A stretch of DNA of 40,508 nucleotides from Desulfuromonadales bacterium (GCA_030154185.1 JASKKK010000021.1:1-40508); one strand, 5' to 3'. Shown: positions 22,388 to 32,732, numbered from the stretch's first letter. Notes: generated from the sequence alone by a model not told the origin. Program-made: numbers and translations.

Positions 22388-23191
22388 ATGCGACGAGTGT
22401 TGTGCATGGTGATGCTGGTCCTGGTGGTGGCGGTTGCGGCCGGTTGTGCCGGAGGCGTTTACAACGTTCCAAAAGATCAGTACAAGTCGATGGTCAAGAC
22501 CTTGGGCGTTTTGCCGCTGATGGTGGATAGCGGCTCGGCAATCAGCCATCCGGAAAGCCGGCAGGTGATCGACCTGCTGCGCCGGGACAATCTGAGCAAG
22601 GAGGATTCGCTGGTTGAACTCCTGCGGGAAAAGAAGGCTTATTTCGATGTACGTGCCGTGGACGGCGACCCGTCGGAGTTGTTCCGGCGAATCACTGTTT
22701 CACGCAAAGTCGCCGGTGACGAAAATGGCGGTTATGTTTATCGATTCCGCCCCGAAGCCGTTTCCCGGTTGGCTCGCACCACGGTGACCGATGCCCTGCT
22801 GGTGGTGATTTTCAACGGTGCGTCGCGACAGGAGCGACGTTGGGATCGTACCAAAATAAATTACCTGGACGCCATGTACGACAGTATCCTGGTCTCGGCA
22901 GCAGTGGTGCTGCCTTCCGGGGAGGTTGTGTGGGAATATCGCAGTCCGGTGGGGAATCCTTTCCTGAATCTGCAATATCCCGATTTTGACGAAGCCTATT
23001 ACAATAAAACCGATCAGGTTGCCGTAAAATATGTTACTCTGGCGGGCCTTGAACGTGCTCTGGCGGAGCCGGATAAAAGCTGGTTCGGACAGAGCCAGTT
23101 GCCGATACTTTACCATAAGCTGTTCAAGGAGTTGGCCGGCGGGCTCAAACCGGGCTTTATGAATCCGTTTGACAAGCCGGAAGCGGATTAG
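22388..23191 (+). CDS. Lipoprotein, hypothetical
   Basis: The protein has 267 residues from ATG 22388, with AAGGAG upstream. The signal sequence RRVLCMVMLVLVVAVAAGC ends in a lipobox (V-A-A-G-C), so Cys20 should be lipidated and the protein anchored to a membrane facing the periplasm. The body has alternating strands and helices (VTDALLVVIFNGA, SAAVVLPSGEVVWEYRSPVG, then FLNLQYPDFDEAYYNKTD). The GEVVWEY portion recalls periplasmic lipoproteins of unknown role; I do not recognise the family. It stands alone between two promoter regions. Confidence 0.8.
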   Translation: MRRVLCMVMLVLVVAVAAGCAGGVYNVPKDQYKSMVKTLGVLPLMVDSGSAISHPESRQVIDLLRRDNLSKEDSLVELLREKKAYFDVRAVDGDPSELFRRITVSRKVAGDENGGYVYRFRPEAVSRLARTTVTDALLVVIFNGASRQERRWDRTKINYLDAMYDSILVSAAVVLPSGEVVWEYRSPVGNPFLNLQYPDFDEAYYNKTDQVAVKYVTLAGLERALAEPDKSWFGQSQLPILYHKLFKELAGGLKPGFMNPFDKPEAD

Positions 23192-23629
23192 CCCGGATTA
23201 TCCATGAATAAACCAGATTAGGCGAGTGCAGCCGGGGCAGTGCCCTCTGCCCCGGTTGTCGGTGCACAAAAAAGCAATTAAGCCATTGACAGGCTGCTTC
23301 AAACAATGTAGATAATATACAGGTCTGTCGATAAATACTTCATAACGGAAGTCCCATACCACGATACCTTTCGGAACATCATCCCGTAAAAATAGAGCAT
23401 TTTGCATAGGCGATAAAATTCCAATTGTCCGATGCGACAACCAATGGTCGCGAGCTGTATCCATTTGATAAGGAAAACCGTCCCACCCTTTCTGTAACCA
23501 TTTCCAAGATCTGCAACATAATACGGTCCGGGCGACCGCAACGACAGGCCAAGGTGGCGTGCCCGCAAGGGTTGGCATGCATGACGACCGGGGAGCTTGT
23601 CATGGTCGGCGTGCGTTTTAGGAGAAAAG
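23192..23629 (+). promoter_or_regulatory. Long intergenic region and rho leader
   Basis: These 438 bases hold no standard gene. A stem-loop CCGGGGCA/TGCCCCGG (23232-23255) probably ends the lipoprotein transcript. The rho promoter (23286-23314) follows, then a leader of about 310 bases. The leader has a C-rich, G-poor stretch around 23471-23515, as Rho-binding sites do. It also has two tiny open frames: ATG 23432 (21 codons) and ATG 23576 (14 codons), the latter ending 10 bases before the rho start. Confidence 0.5.
23286..23314 (+). promoter_or_regulatory. Sigma-70 promoter of rho
   Basis: TTGACA (23286-23291) and TAGATA (23309-23314) are 17 bases apart, with A/T-rich sequence around the -10 box. 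Transcription would start near 23321, about 310 bases before the rho ATG. Confidence 0.65.
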
Positions 23630-24877
23630 ATGAACTTAAAGGAACTTAAAGAGAAGAAGATTACCGAGCTGGCGGCTATTGCCAAGGAACTCAAGCTTGA
23701 CGGCGCAGCCGGCATGCGCAAACAGGATCTGATCTTCACCATTCTCAATGTGACCGCAGAGAAAAACGGAGCCATCTTCGGTGAAGGAGTTTTGGAAATA
23801 CTCCCTGACGGATTCGGCTTTTTGCGTGCGCCCGATGCCAACTATCTGCCCGGTCCCGATGATATCTACGTTTCTCCCTCGCAGATTCGTCGTTTCAATC
23901 TACGCACCGGCGATACGGTTTCAGGGCAGATTCGCCCACCCAAGGAAGGCGAGCGCTATTTTGCCCTGCTCAAGGTCGCCGAAGTCAATTTCGAGAGTCC
24001 CGCCGTTGCCCGTGACAAGACCCTGTTCGACAATCTGACTCCTCTTTATCCCGAAGAGCGTATCGTTCTCGAAACCGCACCTGACAATCTATCCATGCGC
24101 GTCATGGACCTTGTAACGCCTATCGGCAAGGGACAGCGCGGATTGATAGTGGCTCCGCCGCGTACCGGCAAGACCATCCTGCTGCAGGATATCGCCAATT
24201 CCATCGCCATCAACCATCCGGAGGTCTACCTCATTGTCCTGCTCATCGACGAGCGGCCCGAAGAGGTTACCGATATGCAGCGTTCCGTCAAGGGGGAGGT
24301 CATCTCCTCGACGTTCGACGAGCCGGCCACGCGCCATGTCCAGGTTGCGGAAATGGTTATCGAGAAAGCCCGTCGTCTGGTGGAGCACAAGCGCGACGTG
24401 GTTATCCTTCTCGACTCCATCACCCGGTTGGCCCGTGCCTATAACACCGTCGTGCCGCCGAGCGGCAAGATTCTTTCCGGCGGCGTCGATTCCAATGCCC
24501 TGCATAAGCCGAAGCGTTTTTTCGGTGCGGCGCGCAATATCGAAGAGGGCGGCAGTCTGACCATCATCGCCACGGCACTGGTCGATACCGGCAGTAAGAT
24601 GGATGAGGTTATCTTCGAGGAATTCAAAGGTACCGGCAATATGGAGGCACTGCTTGACCGCCGACTGGTCGACAAGCGTACCTTCCCTGCCATCGACGTC
24701 AACAAATCGGGGACGCGCCGTGAAGAATTGCTTGTCGGCCAGACCCAGTTGCAGCGCTTGTGGCTGCTGCGCAAGGTGCTCTCTTCCATGAATGTCGTGG
24801 ACAGCATGGAGTTTTTGCTGGAGAAGCTGTCCGCCACCAAGACCAATGAAGAGTTTTTCGATTCCATGAACCAGTAG
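23630..24877 (+). CDS. rho: Transcription termination factor Rho
   Basis: This 415-residue hexameric RNA-dependent ATPase/helicase ends transcripts. ATG 23630 is chosen because AGGAG lies 6 bases upstream. The N-terminal Rho_N helices ([20 protein letters not shown]) come first, then the cold-shock-like RNA-binding domain (about 50-120, GFGFLRAP). The RecA-type ATPase has Walker A PPRTGKT, Walker [17 protein letters not shown], the Q-loop region ([18 protein letters not shown]) and the R-loop [11 protein letters not shown]. Everything expected is present. It lies downstream of a long leader that could allow autoregulation. Confidence 0.98.
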   Translation: MNLKELKEKKITELAAIAKELKLDGAAGMRKQDLIFTILNVTAEKNGAIFGEGVLEILPDGFGFLRAPDANYLPGPDDIYVSPSQIRRFNLRTGDTVSGQIRPPKEGERYFALLKVAEVNFESPAVARDKTLFDNLTPLYPEERIVLETAPDNLSMRVMDLVTPIGKGQRGLIVAPPRTGKTILLQDIANSIAINHPEVYLIVLLIDERPEEVTDMQRSVKGEVISSTFDEPATRHVQVAEMVIEKARRLVEHKRDVVILLDSITRLARAYNTVVPPSGKILSGGVDSNALHKPKRFFGAARNIEEGGSLTIIATALVDTGSKMDEVIFEEFKGTGNMEALLDRRLVDKRTFPAIDVNKSGTRREELLVGQTQLQRLWLLRKVLSSMNVVDSMEFLLEKLSATKTNEEFFDSMNQ

Positions 24878-24999
24878 CATTGGGCAGAAAAGGCTTGCGG
24901 TCCGTCGTTTGAAATGTTAAAAGATACGCTTTGCCTTGCGGTGTTTCCGCTTTATGCTCAGGCCCTGTACCAAGCCAGGGCGATAAAGGAGAAGAAGTC

Positions 25000-25209
25000 A
25001 TGAAAGAAGGAATCCATCCCAAATACGAGGCGGTCGAGATCAAGTGCCATTGCGGCAATGTCATCCAGACCCGCTCGACCAAGTGTGACGACATTCAGGT
25101 TGAGGTTTGCTCGGCCTGCCATCCGTTCTATACCGGCAAGCAGAAACTTCTCGATTCGGCAGGCCGCATCGATCGTTTCCGCAAGAAATACGCGAAGCTC
25201 AACAAGTAA
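25000..25209 (+). CDS. rpmE: 50S ribosomal protein L31, zinc-binding type
   Basis: The protein has 69 residues from ATG 25000, with AAAGGAG upstream. The zinc-ribbon form has C16/C18 (KCHCGN) and [13 protein letters not shown]. It is the second gene of the rho-rpmE pair found in many bacteria. A terminator follows directly. Confidence 0.97.
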   Translation: MKEGIHPKYEAVEIKCHCGNVIQTRSTKCDDIQVEVCSACHPFYTGKQKLLDSAGRIDRFRKKYAKLNK

Positions 25210-25218
25210 TCGCCGGAG

Positions 25219-25247
25219 ACGGCCCTCCGGGGCCGTTTCTTTTTTTG
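25219..25247 (+). terminator. Rho-independent terminator after rpmE
   Basis: ACGGCCC (25219-25225) pairs with GGGCCGT (25230-25236) around TCCG, followed by a T-rich run to 25247. It separates rho-rpmE from thyX. Confidence 0.85.
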
Positions 25248-25359
25248 TTGACAGGCAGAAGCGACAATGAGCGTTTCTGCCCTGTTGCATTTGGGCCTCC
25301 CGCAAGTCGTTGCCTGCAGGTGATGCGGCACGTGGCTGGAGGGCCGGGTCGGGAACGCC

Positions 25360-26046
25360 ATGCTTGTACAACTTTTGACTCATACTCCCGAACCCGAGCG
25401 ACTGGTGGCTGCCGCCGCCCGCTTGTGTTATTCGGCATCTTCCGTCGAGAAACTGTTGCAGCATGACAGTGCCCGAAGGGAGGCGCTGCTCGCCAAGATT
25501 CTCTCTGTCGGACATCTGTCTACCCTGGAACATGTCTCTTTCACCTTCGGTGTCGAGGGGATCAGCCGTGCCTGCTCGCATCAGCTGGTGCGCCACCGCC
25601 TTGCTTCCTATTCGCAGCAGAGTCAGCGCTATGTATCCCATAAGGATCGTTTCGCTGCTGTCACACCGCCCTCTATTGCCGGGCGTCCCGAATTGCTGGC
25701 CCTTTTTGAAGCGGCGCTGGACCAGGTGCACCGGGTTTACGGTGAACTCATGGAAGCCGGGGTGCCTGCTGAGGATGCCCGTTTCGTGTTGCCCAATGCG
25801 GCCGAAACGAAACTGGTTATGACCATGAATGCGCGGGAGTTGCTGCACTTTTTCGCTTTGCGTTGTTGTCGCCGGGCCCAGTGGGAGATTCGTGCCCTGG
25901 CGATGGAAATGTTGCGCCTGGTGCGGCCGGCGGCGCCGCGTCTGTTTGAGGTGGCCGGACCCGGTTGCCTGCATGGCGCCTGCCCCGAGGGCGCCATGAC
26001 CTGTGGGCATGCAGAGGATGTGCGCAAGGAATTCGCCGATCTGTAA
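25360..26046 (+). CDS. thyX: Flavin-dependent thymidylate synthase ThyX
   Basis: The protein has 228 residues. It makes dTMP from dUMP using methylene-tetrahydrofolate, FAD and NADPH. The ThyX motif RHRxxSxxxxSxRY is complete at 78-91 (RHRLASYSQQSQRY). The nucleotide-binding region VLPNAAETKLVMTMNARELLHFF is also typical. ATG 25360 has only a weak purine site. It carries an extra C-terminal segment with three Cys (CLHGACPEGAMTC) that could bind a metal. It lies 29 bases before prfA. Confidence 0.96.
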   Translation: MLVQLLTHTPEPERLVAAAARLCYSASSVEKLLQHDSARREALLAKILSVGHLSTLEHVSFTFGVEGISRACSHQLVRHRLASYSQQSQRYVSHKDRFAAVTPPSIAGRPELLALFEAALDQVHRVYGELMEAGVPAEDARFVLPNAAETKLVMTMNARELLHFFALRCCRRAQWEIRALAMEMLRLVRPAAPRLFEVAGPGCLHGACPEGAMTCGHAEDVRKEFADL

Positions 26047-26075
26047 ATGGTGCCTGAGAGAGCAATCGACAGCCG

Positions 26076-27146
26076 ATGATATTTAACAAGCTTGAAGAAG
26101 TGGAAGACCGGTTCCGTGAAGTGGAGGGCCTGCTGGCCGATCCCCAGGTGATGTCGCAGCAGAGACGCTTTCTGGATCTGACGCGCGAACATGCCGAGCT
26201 GGCATCGGTGGTCCAGGTGTACCGCGATTACAAACGGGTCAGCGACGATATCGAGGGCAACCGCGAATTGTTACAGGACAGCGATCCGGAAATGCGGGAG
26301 ATGGCGAAGACCGAACTGCCCGAGCTTGAGGTGCGCCGTGAAGCCTTGGCGCAGCAGCTCAAGGTTTTGTTGCTGCCCAAAGATCCCAACGACGAAAAGA
26401 ACGTTGTCCTCGAGATTCGGGCCGGAACCGGCGGTGACGAGGCGGCGCTGTTCACCGGCGACCTGTTTCGCATGTACAGCCGTTTCGCCGAAAGTCAGGG
26501 CTGGAAGGTCGAGCCCCTGAGCGTGTCCGACTCCGAAGCCGGCGGATTCAAGGAGGTTGTCGCCATGATCAGCGGCAACCGCGTCTATTCGCAGTTGAAG
26601 TATGAAAGCGGTACGCATCGGGTACAGCGCGTTCCGGAGACGGAAACCCAGGGGCGTATTCATACCTCGGCTTGTACTGTGGCGGTGTTGCCCGAGGCCG
26701 AGGATGTCGATGTCGATATCGATCCAAGCGATCTGCGTATCGACGTTTATCGTGCCTCCGGTGCCGGTGGCCAGCACGTCAACAAAACCGAGTCGGCGGT
26801 GCGTATTACCCATGTGCCGACAGGCGTAGTGGTTTCCTGTCAGGACGAGAAATCCCAGCATAAGAACAAGGCCAAGGCCATGAAGGTTCTGAAGTCCCGC
26901 ATTCTGGATCAGATGCTTGCGGACCAACAGGCGCAGATGGCCGCCGATCGAAAGAGCCAGGTCGGCAGCGGCGATCGCAGTCAGCGTATCCGCACCTATA
27001 ATTTCCCCCAGGGACGGTGCACCGATCATCGCATCGGGTTGACCCTTTATCGGTTGGAAAGCATCATGCAAGGCAATCTTTCCGAGTTGATAGAGCCTCT
27101 TGCCATGCATTATCAGAGCGAGGCCCTGGCGGCTCAGGAGACTTGA
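26076..27146 (+). CDS. prfA: Peptide chain release factor 1
   Basis: This 356-residue factor ends translation at UAA and UAG. It has the stop-codon recognition tripeptide P187-E-T189, the peptidyl-tRNA hydrolysis motif GGQ at 231-233 ([15 protein letters not shown]) and the normal N-terminal coiled helices. Length is normal. Gln233 is the residue methylated by PrmC, encoded directly downstream with a 2-base gap. Confidence 0.98.
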   Translation: MIFNKLEEVEDRFREVEGLLADPQVMSQQRRFLDLTREHAELASVVQVYRDYKRVSDDIEGNRELLQDSDPEMREMAKTELPELEVRREALAQQLKVLLLPKDPNDEKNVVLEIRAGTGGDEAALFTGDLFRMYSRFAESQGWKVEPLSVSDSEAGGFKEVVAMISGNRVYSQLKYESGTHRVQRVPETETQGRIHTSACTVAVLPEAEDVDVDIDPSDLRIDVYRASGAGGQHVNKTESAVRITHVPTGVVVSCQDEKSQHKNKAKAMKVLKSRILDQMLADQQAQMAADRKSQVGSGDRSQRIRTYNFPQGRCTDHRIGLTLYRLESIMQGNLSELIEPLAMHYQSEALAAQET

Positions 27147-27148
27147 GG

Positions 27149-27994
27149 TTGGCACAGACCTGGACGGTGCTGAAAATCCTGCAATGGACAGCGGATTATT
27201 TTCGCGGTAAGGGGATCGAAAGCGGCCGGCGCGATGCCGAGTTGCTCCTGGGGGCCAGCCTTGGTCTGGACAGGGTCGGGGTCTATCTTCATTTCGACCG
27301 TCCCCTCGAAGAGGCCGAACTTGCCGCGTTCCGTGCCTTGGTTGTAAGGCGTGCCAGGCGCGAGCCCCTGCAGTATATTCTGGGCGAGACGGAATTCTGG
27401 TCCCTGCCGTTTTCTGTTTCGCCGGCTGTGTTGATTCCCCGCCAGGATACGGAGGTCCTGGTGGAGGAGGCCCTGCGGGTGATGGGCGGACGACGGGTGC
27501 TGGACGTAGGTGCCGGCAGCGGGGCCGTGGGTATATCCCTGGCTCACGAGTTGCTCGATGCGGAAGTGGTGGCGCTCGATATATGTCCCGAAACCCTCGC
27601 GGTTGCGACAGAAAATGCCCGGCGCAACGGTGTCGCGTCCCGGATCCGTTTTCTCGAGGGGGATCTGGCAGATTTGCCCGAAGGGCCGTTTGATCTGATC
27701 GTATCCAATCCTCCCTATATTCCTGCCGATGAGCTGGGCGATCTGATGCCGGAGGTTCGTCATTTCGAGCCGCGCCGTGCGTTGGATGGCGGCGATGATG
27801 GGCTGTGCTTCTACCGGGCTCTGGCGAGCCAGGCCGCTTCCCGTCTGGCGCCGGGCGGCTGGCTGCTGGTAGAGATCGGTATGGGGCAGGCGTCGGCGGT
27901 ACGGCGACTGTTCGCTGAAGCCGGCCTGACGGAGGTTTTCTGCCGCGACGATTATAGCGGTGTACCGAGGGTCATCGGAGGGCGCCGCGATTAA
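27149..27994 (+). CDS. prmC: Release factor glutamine methyltransferase PrmC (HemK)
   Basis: The protein has 281 residues from TTG 27149, chosen because AGGAG lies 8 bases upstream inside the end of prfA; no ATG fits. The N-terminal helical domain (about 1-80) binds the release factor. The methyltransferase domain has motif I VLDVGAGSGAVGISLA, ALDICPE and the catalytic NPPY at 187-190. It methylates the GGQ glutamine of RF1 and RF2. Cotranscribed with prfA. Confidence 0.97.
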   Translation: MAQTWTVLKILQWTADYFRGKGIESGRRDAELLLGASLGLDRVGVYLHFDRPLEEAELAAFRALVVRRARREPLQYILGETEFWSLPFSVSPAVLIPRQDTEVLVEEALRVMGGRRVLDVGAGSGAVGISLAHELLDAEVVALDICPETLAVATENARRNGVASRIRFLEGDLADLPEGPFDLIVSNPPYIPADELGDLMPEVRHFEPRRALDGGDDGLCFYRALASQAASRLAPGGWLLVEIGMGQASAVRRLFAEAGLTEVFCRDDYSGVPRVIGGRRD

Positions 27995-28122
27995 GCCGTC
28001 TCCGGCGGGTCGCGGCTTCGCTGCGCTTGTAAGAAGCGCATGGATTTGAACTATTCAAACAGGCGCGTTTTGTCGACGTCGCGCGATGGTCGGATTGAAC
28101 CCTTTAAGATAAGGTAGCGAGT

Positions 28123-29376
28123 TTGGATAAGATTGTCATTCATGGAGGAAAGCGCCTCAAGGGCGAGGTTCGGATCAGTGGCGCCAAAAATTCGGCCCTG
28201 CCCCTGCTGTTTGCGACATTGCTCGCCGCCGGCGAACATCACCTCGAAAATGTTCCTGCCTTGCGCGATATTGCAACGGCAGAGAAGCTCCTGACCATTC
28301 TCGGCGCCGATGTCGATCGTCACGAAGCGACGTTCTCCATTGACGCCAGCAATATCCGCAGTGTCGAAGCGCCTTACGATCTTGTGCGGACCATGCGTGC
28401 CTCGGTACTGGTGCTCGGTCCGCTGTTGGCGCGTCTCGGGCAGGCCCGGGTCAGTCTTCCCGGCGGCTGTGCCATCGGCGCCCGGCCCATAAATCTGCAT
28501 CTCAAAGGGCTGGAGGCCATGGGGGCTCGTATCGACCTCGATCACGGATATGTCGAGGCTCGTGCCAAGCGGTTGCACGGCGCGAACATCTATTTCGATG
28601 TGCCGACGGTCGGCGGTACGGAAAATCTGCTCATGGCGGCATCGCTCGCACGGGGCACCACGGTGCTCGAAAACGCCGCCTGCGAACCGGAAATCGTCGA
28701 CCTTGCCACCGCCTTGACGTGCATGGGCGCCCGTATCGAGGGGGCCGGCACCGATCGCATCGTTATTGAAGGTGTCGATGAATTGCAGCCGTTGCGACAT
28801 ACGGTGATGCCGGATCGTATCGAGGCCGGAACCTTCATGGTGGCGGCCGCCATGACCCGGGGTGACGTGCGTTTGCATGGTGCCCGTCACGCCGATCTCG
28901 AGGCTTTGATTAGCAAGCTTCAGGAAGCCGGCGTCGAAATTGCCGAAGAGGACCATGCCTTGCGCGTGCAGGGGCCGCGTCGTATCGCATCGGTCGACAT
29001 CAAAACCCAGCCGCATCCCGGCTTCCCGACCGATATGCAGGCCCAGTTCATGGCCCTGATGAGCATCGCCGACGGCACCAGCGTCATCACCGAAAGCGTG
29101 TTCGAAAACCGTTTCATGCATGTCTGCGAGTTGCAGCGCCTCGGAGCCGATATCTCTATCGACGGCAAGATGGCTAAGGTGCGAGGGGTCAAAGGCTTGC
29201 TCGGTGCACCGGTCATGGCTACCGACCTGCGTGCCAGTGCCAGTCTCGTACTGGCCGGCCTGGCGGCGGAAAACACCACCGAGGTGGCACGCATCTACCA
29301 TCTCGATCGCGGATACGAGCGCCTCGAGGAAAAATTCCGTACCCTCGGCGCACACATTGAACGTAAAAAAGCGTAA
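28123..29376 (+). CDS. murA: UDP-N-acetylglucosamine 1-carboxyvinyltransferase MurA
   Basis: The protein has 417 residues, starting at TTG 28123 (AAGGTAGCGAG upstream; first residues [15 protein letters not shown] match the family). It transfers enolpyruvate from PEP to UDP-GlcNAc, the first committed step of peptidoglycan synthesis. The fosfomycin-target Cys is present at 116 in [16 protein letters not shown]-terminal KNSALPLL and C-terminal [11 protein letters not shown] motifs are also normal. It lies between prmC and the his genes, 128 bases after prmC. Confidence 0.98.
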   Translation: MDKIVIHGGKRLKGEVRISGAKNSALPLLFATLLAAGEHHLENVPALRDIATAEKLLTILGADVDRHEATFSIDASNIRSVEAPYDLVRTMRASVLVLGPLLARLGQARVSLPGGCAIGARPINLHLKGLEAMGARIDLDHGYVEARAKRLHGANIYFDVPTVGGTENLLMAASLARGTTVLENAACEPEIVDLATALTCMGARIEGAGTDRIVIEGVDELQPLRHTVMPDRIEAGTFMVAAAMTRGDVRLHGARHADLEALISKLQEAGVEIAEEDHALRVQGPRRIASVDIKTQPHPGFPTDMQAQFMALMSIADGTSVITESVFENRFMHVCELQRLGADISIDGKMAKVRGVKGLLGAPVMATDLRASASLVLAGLAAENTTEVARIYHLDRGYERLEEKFRTLGAHIERKKA

Positions 29377-29453
29377 TCGGTCCTTGGGCATCGGTCGTTT
29401 GCAAAGAGTCCAAAGCGGTAAACCCCGGAACAATTACCAGCATGCAGATGACC

Positions 29454-29473
29454 AAGGACAAAGGACAAGGGAC
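29454..29473 (+). repeat. AAGGACA heptamer-period repeat before hisG
   Basis: AAGGACA (29454-29460), AAGGACA (29461-29467) and AGGGAC (29468-29473) follow each other with a 7-nt period. It ends 9 bases before the hisG start codon. Its purine-rich AGG units may double as the ribosome binding site. Confidence 0.75.
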
Positions 29474-29482
29474 TGTATATTT

Positions 29483-30142
29483 ATGAGCGACTATATAACT
29501 TTTGCCCTGCCCAAGGGGCGGATCATGCGCGATTCCATGGACCTGTTCGCCAGGATCGGCATCACCTGTCCCGAAATGCAGGGCGACAGCCGTAAGCTGG
29601 TGTTCGAGAATCCCGAGACCAGGTTCCGCTTCATGGCCGTGCGGGCCACAGATGTGCCGACCTATGTCGAATATGGTTGTGCCGACCTGGGGGTGGTGGG
29701 CAAGGATACCCTTATGGAGCAGGGCAAGGATCTTTACGAACCGCTCGATCTCAAATTCGGCTATTGCCGCATGGTGGTCGCCGAACCGGGCGACCTCCTG
29801 CATGACGAGGATCCTGCCAGCTGGTCCAACATCCGCGTCGCGACAAAGTATCCCAATGTCACCGAGCGTTATTTCGCCGAACGCGGTGTGCAGGTGGAAC
29901 TCATTAAACTGTATGGTTCCATAGAATTGGCCCCGCTGGTCGGTCTTTCCGAACGCATTGTGGACCTTGTGTCGACGGGTGCGACTATGCGTGAAAACGG
30001 CTTGGTGGAGGTCGAGACCATCGCTGAAATCACCAGCCGTCTGATCGTCAATCGGGCCAGTCTCAAGACTAAGCATCAGCGTATCACCCGGATTATTCAG
30101 GATCTGGAGCGGGTGCTGGCCGAGGATGCCGCCAAAGATTGA
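29483..30142 (+). CDS. hisG: ATP phosphoribosyltransferase, short form
   Basis: The protein has 219 residues from ATG 29483. It carries out the first step of histidine synthesis (ATP + PRPP). The start ITFALPKGRIMRDSMDLF and the PRPP-binding VSTGATMRENGLVEVE are typical. It ends soon after the catalytic domains, so it is the short form, which lacks the regulatory C-terminal domain and in known cases needs HisZ. No hisZ is in this window. The purine-rich repeat at 29454-29473 precedes it. Confidence 0.97.
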   Translation: MSDYITFALPKGRIMRDSMDLFARIGITCPEMQGDSRKLVFENPETRFRFMAVRATDVPTYVEYGCADLGVVGKDTLMEQGKDLYEPLDLKFGYCRMVVAEPGDLLHDEDPASWSNIRVATKYPNVTERYFAERGVQVELIKLYGSIELAPLVGLSERIVDLVSTGATMRENGLVEVETIAEITSRLIVNRASLKTKHQRITRIIQDLERVLAEDAAKD

Positions 30143-30153
30143 GGAGCGAGCCC

Positions 30154-31449
30154 ATGATGCGAATGTTGTCGTTTGATGATCCCGGATTCGAGGCGGCCCT
30201 CGGTGCGATCGTCGCGCGGGGGGAAACGCCCCCGGAGGGGGTTGAGGCCGCTGTCGAAGAGATAGTGGAGGCGGTGCGTCTGCGCGGTGATGAAGCGTTG
30301 CTCGAATATACCGCTCGTTTCGACGGTCTGACACTGAACTCCGGACAGCTGCAGGTCACGTCCGATGAGATCGAAGCGGCGGTAGCTGCTGTCGACGAGG
30401 CATCGTTGCAGGCCTTGCGGCTTGCCGCTGATCGCATTGCCGCTTTCCACCGCCGTCAGAAAACCGAAACCTGGCTGACCACCGATGAGCAGGATGTCAT
30501 GCTGGGGCAGATGGTGCAGCCTTTGGAGAGGGTCGGTATCTATGTGCCCGGCGGCAAGGCCAGCTATCCTTCCTCGGTGCTCATGAACGCTGTTCCCGCC
30601 AAGGTGGCCGGCGTGGAGGAAGTGGTCATGGCGGTGCCCATGCCGCAGGGCGAGGTCAATCCCCACGTATTGGCAGCGGCGCACCTGGCCGGTGTCGATC
30701 GTATTTTCAAGATCGGCGGCGCCCAGGCGGTTGCCGCCCTGGCCTACGGCACCGCGACCGTGCCGCGGGTCGACAAGATCACCGGTCCCGGCAACATTTA
30801 TGTTGCCACCGCCAAGAGAATGGTGTTTGGCCAGGTCGATATCGACATGATCGCCGGTCCGAGCGAAATTCTGGTCATCAACGACGGCAGCGGTACACCG
30901 GAGCATATCGCCGTCGACCTGCTTTCCCAGGCCGAGCATGACGAGTTGGCCGCTGCCATTCTGGTGACCACCGATGCCGATTTCGGCCGCCGCGTGCAGC
31001 AGGCCGTGGAGGAGCAGCTCGCCACCCTGCAGCGGGCTGCCATCGCCCGCCTCTCCATTGACGATTTCGGCGCCATTCTGGTCGCCAGGGATTTGAACGA
31101 GGCGATGGCGCTCAGCAATCGCATCGCTCCGGAGCACTTGGAGCTGGCGGTCGCCGAGCCGTTTTCCCTGCTGCCGAAGATCCGCCATGCCGGCGCCATT
31201 TTCATGGGGCACCATTGCCCCGAAGCGGCCGGGGATTATCTGGCCGGCCCCAACCATACTCTGCCGACAGGCGGCACGGCACGGTTTTTCTCGCCGCTTG
31301 GCGTGGATGATTTCGTTAAGAAATCGAGCATCATCTCCTTTTCCCGAGCGGGCCTTGAGCGTCTGGGACCCTCCATCGTGCACCTGGCGGAGCTGGAGGG
31401 GCTGGAAGCCCATGGTCGTTCGGTGAGTATCCGCCTCAACGATCTGTAG
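30154..31449 (+). CDS. hisD: Histidinol dehydrogenase
   Basis: The protein has 431 residues from ATG 30154 (GAGGAGCG upstream), 11 bases after hisG. It oxidises histidinol to histidine in two NAD-dependent steps with zinc. Typical motifs are [49 protein letters not shown] and [14 protein letters not shown]; the conserved Glu/His residues are in place. Normal length. Confidence 0.98.
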   Translation: MMRMLSFDDPGFEAALGAIVARGETPPEGVEAAVEEIVEAVRLRGDEALLEYTARFDGLTLNSGQLQVTSDEIEAAVAAVDEASLQALRLAADRIAAFHRRQKTETWLTTDEQDVMLGQMVQPLERVGIYVPGGKASYPSSVLMNAVPAKVAGVEEVVMAVPMPQGEVNPHVLAAAHLAGVDRIFKIGGAQAVAALAYGTATVPRVDKITGPGNIYVATAKRMVFGQVDIDMIAGPSEILVINDGSGTPEHIAVDLLSQAEHDELAAAILVTTDADFGRRVQQAVEEQLATLQRAAIARLSIDDFGAILVARDLNEAMALSNRIAPEHLELAVAEPFSLLPKIRHAGAIFMGHHCPEAAGDYLAGPNHTLPTGGTARFFSPLGVDDFVKKSSIISFSRAGLERLGPSIVHLAELEGLEAHGRSVSIRLNDL

Positions 31450-31520
31450 GTTTCGTCCCCGATGGGGGACGCGCCATCCGTAGGTCCAGAGTCAACCATC
31501 TGCTGACAAGGGGGTTTGCC

Positions 31521-32108
31521 ATGTCTCGCAGCGCCACCATCGATCGACAGACCGGGGAGACCGACATCCATTTGAGCCTGACTCTCGATGGCCGGGGGGA
31601 AAGCAGGATCGATACGCCGGTTCCCTTCATGAATCACATGTTCACCCTGCTCGCCCGTCACGGGTTTTTCGACCTGACAATCAAGGCGGAAGGCGATATT
31701 GAGGTCGATGACCACCATTCCGTGGAGGATCTCGGTATCTGCCTCGGGCAGGCTTTCTCCGAAGCTCTCGGAGACAAACGGGGGATTCGTCGCTACGGTT
31801 CGGCTACCGTTCCCATGGACGAGACTCTCGCTTCGGTTCACCTCGACTTTTCCGGACGGGCCTGCCTGGTCTTTAACATGGATCTGCCCAAAGGGAAGGT
31901 CGGCACTTTCGATGCCGAACTGGTCGAGGAGTTTTTTACTGCATTCTGTAACCATGCCGGGGCCAACGTTCATGTCAATCTGGTCTACGGCCGAAATCTG
32001 CACCACATGATCGAAGGCGTGTTCAAGGCTTTCGCGCGGGCACTGGACGAGGCCGCCGGTCTCGATCCCCGCATCGAAGGGGTGCTGTCCACCAAAGGAA
32101 AGCTGTAA
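31521..32108 (+). CDS. hisB: Imidazoleglycerol-phosphate dehydratase
   Basis: The protein has 195 residues from ATG 31521, after AAGGGGG. It is the single-function HisB form without a phosphatase domain. Metal-binding histidine motifs are [14 protein letters not shown] and [17 protein letters not shown]. The 71-base gap after hisD holds a small stem-loop (CGTCCCC 31454-31460 with GGGGACG 31465-31471). The stop is 3 bases before hisH. Confidence 0.98.
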   Translation: MSRSATIDRQTGETDIHLSLTLDGRGESRIDTPVPFMNHMFTLLARHGFFDLTIKAEGDIEVDDHHSVEDLGICLGQAFSEALGDKRGIRRYGSATVPMDETLASVHLDFSGRACLVFNMDLPKGKVGTFDAELVEEFFTAFCNHAGANVHVNLVYGRNLHHMIEGVFKAFARALDEAAGLDPRIEGVLSTKGKL

Positions 32109-32111
32109 CAG

Positions 32112-32732
32112 ATGATCGTTATTGTCGATTACGGGATGGGCAATCTGCGCAGTGTGCAGAAGGGCTTTGAAAAAGTTGGTTTCGATGCCCGGGTGACGGA
32201 TGATCCGGCGGTCGTGGCGCAGGCTGACAAGCTGGTGTTGCCGGGGGTCGGTGCATTTCGCGATTGCATGGATCAACTGCAGCGAGGCGGTTTCGTCGAG
32301 CCGATACTGCGGCATGTCGAATCCGGTCGGCCGTTTCTCGGTATTTGTCTCGGACTGCAGTTGCTGTTCACCGAAAGCGAGGAGTTCGGCCATCACAAAG
32401 GACTGGATATTATCCCCGGCCGAGTGGTGCGCTTCCCCGGGGATATTCATAATCAGGGGCAAGTGCTCAAGGTGCCGCACATGGGCTGGAATCAGATCGA
32501 TATTCGTCGGACCTCGCCCATTTTCACCGGCCTTAGGAGTGGCGAGTCGGTCTATTTCGTGCACTCCTATTATGTCGTGCCCGAGGACGAATCGGTGGTT
32601 GCAGCCACCGCCGATTACGGACGAACCTTTTGTGCCGCAATATGGCGGGACAATGTCATGGCTACCCAGTTCCACCCCGAAAAAAGTCAACGGGTTGGGT
32701 TGAAGATTCTCAAGAATTTCGGAGATTTATAA
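32112..32732 (+). CDS. hisH: Imidazole glycerol phosphate synthase, glutaminase subunit
   Basis: This 206-residue class I glutamine amidotransferase has nucleophile Cys79 ([12 protein letters not shown]) and the His188/Glu190 pair (TQFHPEKSQ). It delivers ammonia to HisF. Its stop codon shares one base with the hisA ATG (TAATG), so the two are translationally coupled. Confidence 0.98.
   Translation: MIVIVDYGMGNLRSVQKGFEKVGFDARVTDDPAVVAQADKLVLPGVGAFRDCMDQLQRGGFVEPILRHVESGRPFLGICLGLQLLFTESEEFGHHKGLDIIPGRVVRFPGDIHNQGQVLKVPHMGWNQIDIRRTSPIFTGLRSGESVYFVHSYYVVPEDESVVAATADYGRTFCAAIWRDNVMATQFHPEKSQRVGLKILKNFGDL

Noticed and set aside
28051-29433. 460-codon minus-strand frame opposite murA
   Set aside because: murA matches its family from end to end; the antisense frame has no recognisable features.
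31236-32690. 484-codon minus-strand frame across hisD, hisB and hisH
   Set aside because: It crosses three real genes and has no family similarity I can see.
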